Assembly: GCA_903813345.2 (NCBI GenBank)
Contig: CAIIXF020000003.1
Coordinates: 16,010,931 to 16,074,930 of the forward strand
DNA: 64,000 nt
Source of the DNA: Owenia fusiformis
Lineage: Eukaryota; Annelida; Polychaeta; Sabellida; Oweniidae
Direction: 5' to 3'
Position 1 is the first letter of the stretch. Every line of letters starts with the position of its first letter. Below the pieces are notes generated by a model. It ran no database searches and was not told the DNA's origin. It saw only the letters and a list, made by a program, of their open reading frames with translations. The translations under genes were made by a program, and so were the position numbers. Below are positions 62,501 through 64,000 of the stretch, piece after piece.

Positions 62501-63659
62501 ATCTTGTATGTAAATTACCCAGTTTCCTAACAGATCTTGTCTACTCAGCATATGTAAAAGTTTAATGTCCAACAGAATTGCCCAGTTTTCTTGCCATCTT
62601 GGTGATATTTATTGAGGCCATCAGCACAAGACACCAACATAATTACAATAATTACAAAAAAAAAAAAAAATACAAACAGTATACATACCAAGTCAACATC
62701 TTGATCATTTTCCTCGGCTACGATATTTCCCAACATTTGTGGCGTCGTGCGATCATCTTCCACCTCTTCAAGGACGTACTCAGTTCGTAACTTAAACTGA
62801 TTGGTCAATACCTCAGGCTCTGGGAGCTTTATGGGCGTCAGTTCTGTACGTCCTGTGTGCTTCGCGTGCTTTAAAGTGTGAACCAGTTCAGATATGCTCT
62901 CTAATAAACTCTCTAAAGTTTCCTCATCTTTCGAGAATTCCTGGAAGGTATGGAGTATGATTAGCTGCTTGTTTAATTGATACACAATCACAAAATGGAG
63001 CATTAGGAAAAATATTGATATAGGAACATTAAGAATTGAAAATTCTAATCATACAGTAATGCTACTTGGAAGATCTGGAAAATTATCATCCTCCCTATAT
63101 TTAATGTATGATGTATGCCTTTCATCAGGAACAAGATGAACAAGATCTAAGAAGATGATGTGGGTGATCTTTTTTGGACATTAAAGTTAATTGAAAATCT
63201 GGCAAATTACTTAAACTTAATTTAACAATCCTATAATAGAATCTTGAAATCTTAGTGCCAACAATAAACCTACAATGTGGATGACCTTATTTCTCCACTA
63301 AAGCTATTTTTGATGATTTTGGTTTAGTATTCATCCTTACTGGGAGAGGTATGATTTTTTTTATCAATTACCAGTTAAAATTACTTATTTTTCATACCGT
63401 TAATAAACCTTCAAGTTCATCAAGAGGATGCGGCTGAAAGTCTCCTTTCCAATTTAGAACATGTCTCAACTCGTATTCTGTGATAGCATAGGTCCGCAGT
63501 GAATTCCCCTCATCATCTGGTTGGTCTAGCTGGACCAGCATGCGTAGAAACTCTATGGCAGTGGACAGTGTTGATAAACAGTCAGAACTGTCCTTACTAA
63601 ACTGGTTGTTGATCCGAGTAAAAAGGTTGTAACAGGCAAGGTAGTTTTTCTCCAATGTG
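44404..63659 (-). CDS. VIRMA: VIRMA (virilizer-like) C-terminal half, spliced, 5' part outside window
   Basis: Scaffold subunit of the nuclear m6A mRNA methyltransferase complex (with WTAP, the METTL3-METTL14 core and others). Eight exons in transcription order: 63398-63659, 62689-62940, 49630-49745, 48172-48230, 46165-46349, 45541-45929, 44930-45130, 44404-44506. All junctions are GT-AG and in phase, giving about 521 residues. The first two exons are helical; then come a linker (CDLQEMAIKYCPEFDLKAEL) and an RGG-rich tail. Diagnostic is 'NTSRPPSMHVDDF', which is conserved in vertebrate VIRMA. The protein ends 'RHERSYTR', close to the human C-terminus as I recall it. The intron 49746-62688 is 12.9 kb and carries a GPCR gene on the other strand. 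The N-terminal part lies beyond 64000. Confidence 0.93.
44930..45130 (-). CDS. VIRMA: VIRMA exon, RGG-rich
   Basis: Acceptor 'cttgtttcag', donor 'gtaaaa'. Reads TSYNNTRDNNRGGRSSFGDN, then GGLQSPPGGGSGGGRGGGGR and SHWMGKDPDQ. The phase fits both neighbours. Confidence 0.9.
45541..45929 (-). CDS. VIRMA: VIRMA exon, glycine/arginine-rich
   Basis: Acceptor 'tttcattccag', donor 'gtaagt'. 129 codons plus two bases: DFNDRGRGSNFDRGGRGNFS, RFFSPPGNYGRNRDD, many RGG/GGGG and SNR repeats, ending TPSPTRGGFSHS. Low-complexity RGG sequence is expected to bind RNA and carry methylated arginines. The opposite strand is also open because of the composition; it is a shadow. Confidence 0.9.
46165..46349 (-). 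CDS. VIRMA: VIRMA exon with SRPPSMHVDDF motif
   Basis: Acceptor 'acaattttag', donor 'gtaggt'. Reads APMRGRGFGRGSTYNRGDAF, then NTSRPPSMHVDDFQQAQADE and ARRPER. The 'NTSRPPSMHVDDF' block is the strongest family identifier in this gene. Confidence 0.93.
46485..47245. repeat. Tandem ATGGCGGCCATTTTG repeat, 120-155-bp unit
   Basis: Five copies with landmarks 'CACATACCAAATATGAACAA' near 46577, 46700, 46838, 46981 and 47135 (spacing 123, 138, 143 and 154 bp), each with 'CTTCTACCAAAAGTG', 'CACTACTTTTCGAGTTATAG' and 'AAATGGCGGCCATTTT'. All strands are partly open, but the peptides are repeat shadows. It lies in a VIRMA intron. Confidence 0.9.
47340..47572. repeat. Repeat tail with CGGACGGACGGA tract
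   Basis: 'ATTTGAGTTATTGCCCGGAC' leads into six or more GGAC tetramers (47485-47530) and then 'CCTATATCCCTCCGAAC' with 'TTCGTTCGATGGGATAAAAA'. I recognise this as the terminal part of a dispersed element common in marine invertebrate genomes; it continues the tandem array just before it. Confidence 0.6.
48172..48230 (-). CDS. VIRMA: VIRMA 59-bp exon, start of RGG tail
   Basis: Acceptor 'ctgtttttag', donor 'gtaagt'. The first base completes the arginine codon of the previous exon. Reads KYGPGRESLIIGRNRGGRF and one base more, which pairs with TT of the next exon to give isoleucine. Confidence 0.85.
48231..49629. other. VIRMA intron, nothing recognised
   Basis: AT-rich intron between exons 49630-49745 and 48172-48230. 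Short direct phrases only; the paired ends 'ACAGGGTGATCCCAAAAATG' (49390) and 'TTTCTGCATCACCCTGTATT' (49566) suggest a roughly 190-bp inverted-repeat element. Confidence 0.45.
49630..49745 (-). CDS. VIRMA: VIRMA exon after the 12.9-kb intron
   Basis: Acceptor 'atgtaattttcag', donor 'gtaaaa'. Starts in phase 0 exactly as exon 62689 requires. Reads IRCDLQEMAIKYCPEFDLKA, then ELEKGTITGDITVKIKKK plus two bases. Confidence 0.88.
50050..50330 (+). mobile_element. Degenerate LINE 3' coding end (reverse-transcriptase C-terminus)
   Basis: An open frame of 85 codons reads LLLHCPLFIKQWNLFSEELG, then VNLMLYGESSLSCLTNQKIV before a stop. 'HCPLF..QWNLFSEL' and 'LMLYG...NQKI' are typical of the C-terminal zinc-binding tail of non-LTR retrotransposon polymerases. 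The upstream reverse transcriptase is absent, so this is a 5'-truncated relic in the VIRMA intron. Confidence 0.6.
50331..51590. other. VIRMA intron with repeat fragments
   Basis: Contains a CAGTAAAACC-type fragment at 50715-50830 ('GTGGAACACCTCC' twice) and otherwise AT-rich sequence. No gene seen. Confidence 0.4.
51640..52560. repeat. Diverged copy of the 475-bp tandem element
   Basis: 'ATCCAGGTCAAAGGTCAGGA' and 'ACTAGGTCAAA' match 36160-36200. 'GGGATATGGTATCCCGAAAG' (52053) and 'GAGATACCAGTGTCCAAAAA' (52506) match the unit landmarks at 36332 and 36809 with similar spacing. Confidence 0.7.
53314..55263 (+). CDS. Class A (rhodopsin-like) GPCR with repeat-bearing third loop
   Basis: Seven-transmembrane receptor of 649 residues in one exon, nested in a VIRMA intron on the opposite strand. 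The ATG at 53314 is the first in frame and is followed by a short N-terminus with a sequon (NTT). TM1 has Asn35, TM2 has NLAVVDF (Asp63), and the TM3 and second-extracellular-loop cysteines are ILCFL and KQPCRL. ERL replaces DRY, TM6 has CWLQY in place of CWLPY (the usual proline is missing), and TM7 has NPFIF in place of NPxxY. The third cytoplasmic loop is very long (about 230 residues) and holds nine copies of a 15-residue repeat at about residues 245-390. The C-tail has CPCLVRRHP, which may be palmitoylated, and a short NGVATTS repeat. Ligand unknown; aminergic-like or orphan. Confidence 0.9.
   Translation: MSNYDNTTERPYSKTASITMVTIDVVMGIFICMSNGLVFLVYFKHRSLRTITNMLIVNLAVVDFVVGCTSATFRPLSNYLDYMMLTPPGDINKILCFLRLSIIVVSCLISLLSLNLIIIERLIRTILAELYQKIFSRRNTLIYITVIWVYGISVIFIPMTLGGYTWVPKQPCRLKLVTTKPFRILLQANVGILIFLNCSLLIKVLVYIHRSKRKIHVLFSENSSSIPATNKGFGVNENNKEIDNILQMEQEKGQEYCQNNKTIEQEKGQACCSNIRTIEEEEGQACCSNIATMEHDKGQACCSNTTTIEQKKGQACCSNITTTGQKKGQPQCSDITTIEQEKGQACYSNITLIEQRKGQPRCSDIITIEEEKGQACCSNITTIEQVKGQKCHGEFNDESRFKLDENRTMCSLGENKNLHENQRSSLTRESLDRKLTKTIFVIDFICVLCWLQYFIIFSLAQNDSQGRSLNTWSVVLPQVASYILIGNSFINPFIFAWRHQEITHAIRHTLRRCPCLVRRHPDLVCIELEDEATIHKTDDDIINNGVATTSNGVATTSNGVTISNIDVTINRDAVIRNDTFAADNEENIVHRLQKICDAYAIQHDSPSTCTMTQVDIDTNITSASAESQSNATEMYDTHMYSETQLSDLF
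54050..54485 (+). repeat. 45-bp coding repeat in GPCR third loop
   Basis: Nine full units and one partial of GQACCSNITTIEQEK (15 residues, 45 bp) with variation at several positions (GQPQCSD, GQACYSN). The +1 frame is also open through most of the array (54020-54370, repeating KRKDKHVAQILQQLN), as expected when a 3n-bp unit lacks stops in two frames. Confidence 0.95.
55639..55644 (+). terminator. Possible polyadenylation signal of the GPCR gene
   Basis: AATAAA about 375 bases past the GPCR stop codon. Between them lies a CAGTAAAACC-type repeat fragment (55262-55450). Confidence 0.35.
55705..55890. repeat. Two tandem copies of a ~95-bp unit, more at 56695-56875
   Basis: 'CACCTGTTTGCCAAGTTTCT' and 'GTTAATGACCCCTTCCCC' with 'AAAAATGGTCGATTACTACT' occur at about 55720 and 55815, and again at about 56708 and 56795 with small changes. 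In between sits a family A palindrome copy, so the array was probably split or copied with it. Confidence 0.75.
55940..56165. repeat. Palindromic dispersed element, family A (copy 3)
   Basis: Carries 'TTGAATGATTTGAAGTACAA' and the 'ATTGCTACTGAGA'-type hairpin in diverged form; it ends abruptly within 'CAGTAGCAATAC', where unrelated 'CGTAATTTTCAACCCCCGTA' begins. Confidence 0.7.
56166..56590. repeat. Possible inverted-repeat insertion with CGTAAT phrases
   Basis: Multiple 'CCGTAATGA' and 'CCGTACTTGA' phrases on the left (56175-56255) face 'GAGCCCGTACGATTATGG' and 'GCCCGTAATGACTCCTAATT' on the right (56505-56560). The arms are poorly conserved. Confidence 0.35.
57030..57710. repeat. Family A element with three tandem hairpin units
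   Basis: A full copy is followed by two more copies of its right half: 'ATAACGTTTTTATCGTGTGA' starts at about 57169, 57347 and 57525 (unit about 178 bp). Each unit has 'CTGTATTGCTACTGA', a central 'GATGATCAA' and 'CAATCTCAGTAGCAATACAG' or a near form, and ends 'CATTTTACAGATCATACGAT'. Confidence 0.85.
57711..58597. other. VIRMA intron, AT-rich, no gene
   Basis: A G10 tract lies near 57942. Five phrases of the type 'ATACAACTCTTG' or 'ATACAACTCCTGG' occur at 58445-58545. No coding signal. Confidence 0.4.
58598..58730. repeat. 133-bp palindrome
   Basis: 'ATAATGGTTGATTCTGTATA' faces 'TATACAGAATCAACCATTAT' and the inner 'GTGAGTATATGATATATTCA' faces 'TGAATATATCATATACTCAC', leaving a loop of about 20 bases. 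It sits 50 bp upstream of the 76-bp satellite. Confidence 0.85.
58776..59690. repeat. 76-bp satellite, 12 copies, five-unit higher-order structure
   Basis: The unit opens 'AATACCATAAATAGGTACAA' and includes 'GAACTATTGTCCACAACGCT' and 'AAAGTGGTATTTAATCCGAG'. Copies 3 and 4 share diagnostic variants (CGCAAAACTG; CCGACTG with TTTACCG in copy 3; CAGAGTG in copy 4) that reappear in the same order in copies 8 and 9. The array therefore grew by copying a five-unit (380-bp) block. The unit has no open frame. Confidence 0.95.
60056..60481. mobile_element. Family B miniature element with CAGATGCGAGTAG TIRs
   Basis: Left end 'CAGATGCGAGTAGAAATAAT' and right end 'CTACTCGCATCTG' give 13-bp perfect terminal repeats over a 426-bp element. 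The interior has 'TCGGGGAGATTCCCCATAGA' and no coding capacity. A second, truncated copy is at 24005-24335. No clear target duplication was seen. Confidence 0.7.
60482..62150. other. VIRMA intron, no gene
   Basis: AT-rich; 'CATGACCTCTGACCTTTGAC' and 'CATGACCTTTGAAC' (61167-61200) are tandem nuclear-receptor-like half sites (TGACCT) typical of repeats with 'AAAGGTCA' phrases. A G9 tract is near 61763. Confidence 0.4.
62155..62545. repeat. ~33-bp minisatellite, about 12 copies
   Basis: The unit 'AACAGATCTTGTCTGTAAAT' plus 'TACCCAGTTTCCT' recurs at about 62168, 62202, 62236, 62266, 62300, 62333, 62367, 62396, 62428, 62464, 62500 and 62534. It is near-palindromic at 'AGATCT'. Both strands are open across it only because of the repeat. 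Confidence 0.93.
62689..62940 (-). CDS. VIRMA: VIRMA exon
   Basis: Acceptor 'ccataccttccag', donor 'gtatgt', 84 codons in phase 0 at both ends: EFSKDEETLESLLESISELV, then PEPEVLTNQFKLRTEYVLEE and EENDQDVDL. A 33-bp minisatellite begins 150 bp downstream in the intron. Confidence 0.88.
63398..63659 (-). CDS. VIRMA: VIRMA exon (helical region)
   Basis: Acceptor 'gtatttttcag' and donor 'gtatga'. One base completes a codon, then 87 codons: TLEKNYLACYNLFTRINNQF, then LSTLSTAIEFLRMLVQLDQP and ending LDELEGLLT in phase 0. The composition is helical and uncharged, as in the armadillo-like part of virilizer proteins. Confidence 0.85.
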
Positions 63660-64000
63660 CTGAAAAATACATTGTTGTTAACTTCTTTTGAGTAACAGTT
63701 TTCAAGTTTTAGTGATGACAATAGATACGAAATCGGGCACTAACATGCAAAATGTCACCACCTGCCATTTGCTACAGAAGCCAACTGCCAAACATATAGT
63801 TTTATTAAAAATAAAAATAAGGCACAAACACAGCAAAATATCACAACCTGGAAAAGTACTAGAAAAGAATTGCTTTAGATGAAATATAAACACTCTTTTT
63901 AACACTCTTAGACACCATTACTGTCCAGGTTTATTAAGTAACAGCTAATAAACAATAGACTGAGATCGTTAAAGGAGTCATTTTTTGTTACCAGTATTCA
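63660..64000. other. VIRMA intron at the window edge
   Basis: Contains the third copy of 'ATGCAAAATGTCACCACCTG' at about 63743. No further VIRMA exon is evident before the edge. Confidence 0.4.

Noticed and set aside
62175-62572. Repetitive frames on both strands (LVCKLPRFLTD and QTRSVRNLGN)
   Set aside because: Produced by a 33-bp (3n) minisatellite lacking stops; no start context or flanking coding signal.
1-64000. CRISPR arrays, prokaryotic operons, tRNA and rRNA genes
   Set aside because: Tandem repeats here lack unique spacers, genes are spliced with animal-type signals, and I saw no cloverleaf or rRNA sequence.

Overview
This is a nuclear window from an invertebrate animal. It is AT-rich, has spliced genes with GT-AG introns, and is crowded with short inverted-repeat elements, minisatellites and palindromes. 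The best clue to the lineage is a secreted single-domain globin (21688-23490) of the type that builds the giant extracellular haemoglobin of annelids. An annelid is therefore the most likely source. A free cysteine directly after the distal histidine matches the sulfide-binding A2 chains known from siboglinid tubeworms and some other annelids. I cannot name the species.

Six protein genes are well supported. (1) 2139-18601, minus strand: an RGS22-like multi-RGS-domain protein. I traced it through ten phase-compatible exons (one tentative), apart from the first coding exon. One long exon carries a one-base frame break in a run of eight A. (2) 21688-23490, plus: the extracellular globin, three coding exons with the classical globin intron positions, plus a probable non-coding first exon behind a TATA box. 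(3) 26354-27532, plus: a GT11 alpha-1,2-fucosyltransferase with an uninterrupted coding exon. (4) 40615-41481, plus: an E3 ligase related to RNF41/NRDP1, with a C3HC3D RING and TRAF-type zinc fingers but a coiled coil in place of the NRDP1 C-terminal domain. (5) 44404-63659, minus: the C-terminal half of VIRMA (virilizer-like, the scaffold of the m6A methyltransferase complex), eight exons to the stop codon, continuing beyond the window edge. (6) 53314-55263, plus: a class A GPCR nested in a 12.9-kb VIRMA intron on the opposite strand, with a cysteine-rich 15-residue repeat in its third cytoplasmic loop. A small possible gene at 34885-35118 (minus) is weaker.

Region by region. 1-18.6 kb is the RGS22-like locus; its introns hold a 1.4-kb inverted-repeat element (5647-7060) and a 1.58-kb element with about 0.5-kb terminal inverted repeats and a perfect 5-bp target duplication (12736-14316). 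18.6-20.5 kb has a tandem duplication with three perfect CRE octamers and a 197-bp element with a 5-bp target duplication. 20.5-27.6 kb holds the globin and the fucosyltransferase. 27.6-40.4 kb is gene-poor, with a 1.1-kb minisatellite (29580-30675) and a roughly 475-bp tandem repeat element (35990-37790). 40.4-43.9 kb has the RING gene. 44.4-64 kb is VIRMA, with the nested GPCR, a LINE tail, several miniature elements, a 12-copy 76-bp satellite with five-unit higher-order structure, and a roughly 33-bp minisatellite.

The genes do not form a functional cluster. They are unrelated animal genes sharing a locus, so no operon-like logic should be read into their order. Exon borders and products were read by eye from reading frame, splice signals and phase, with no database search.
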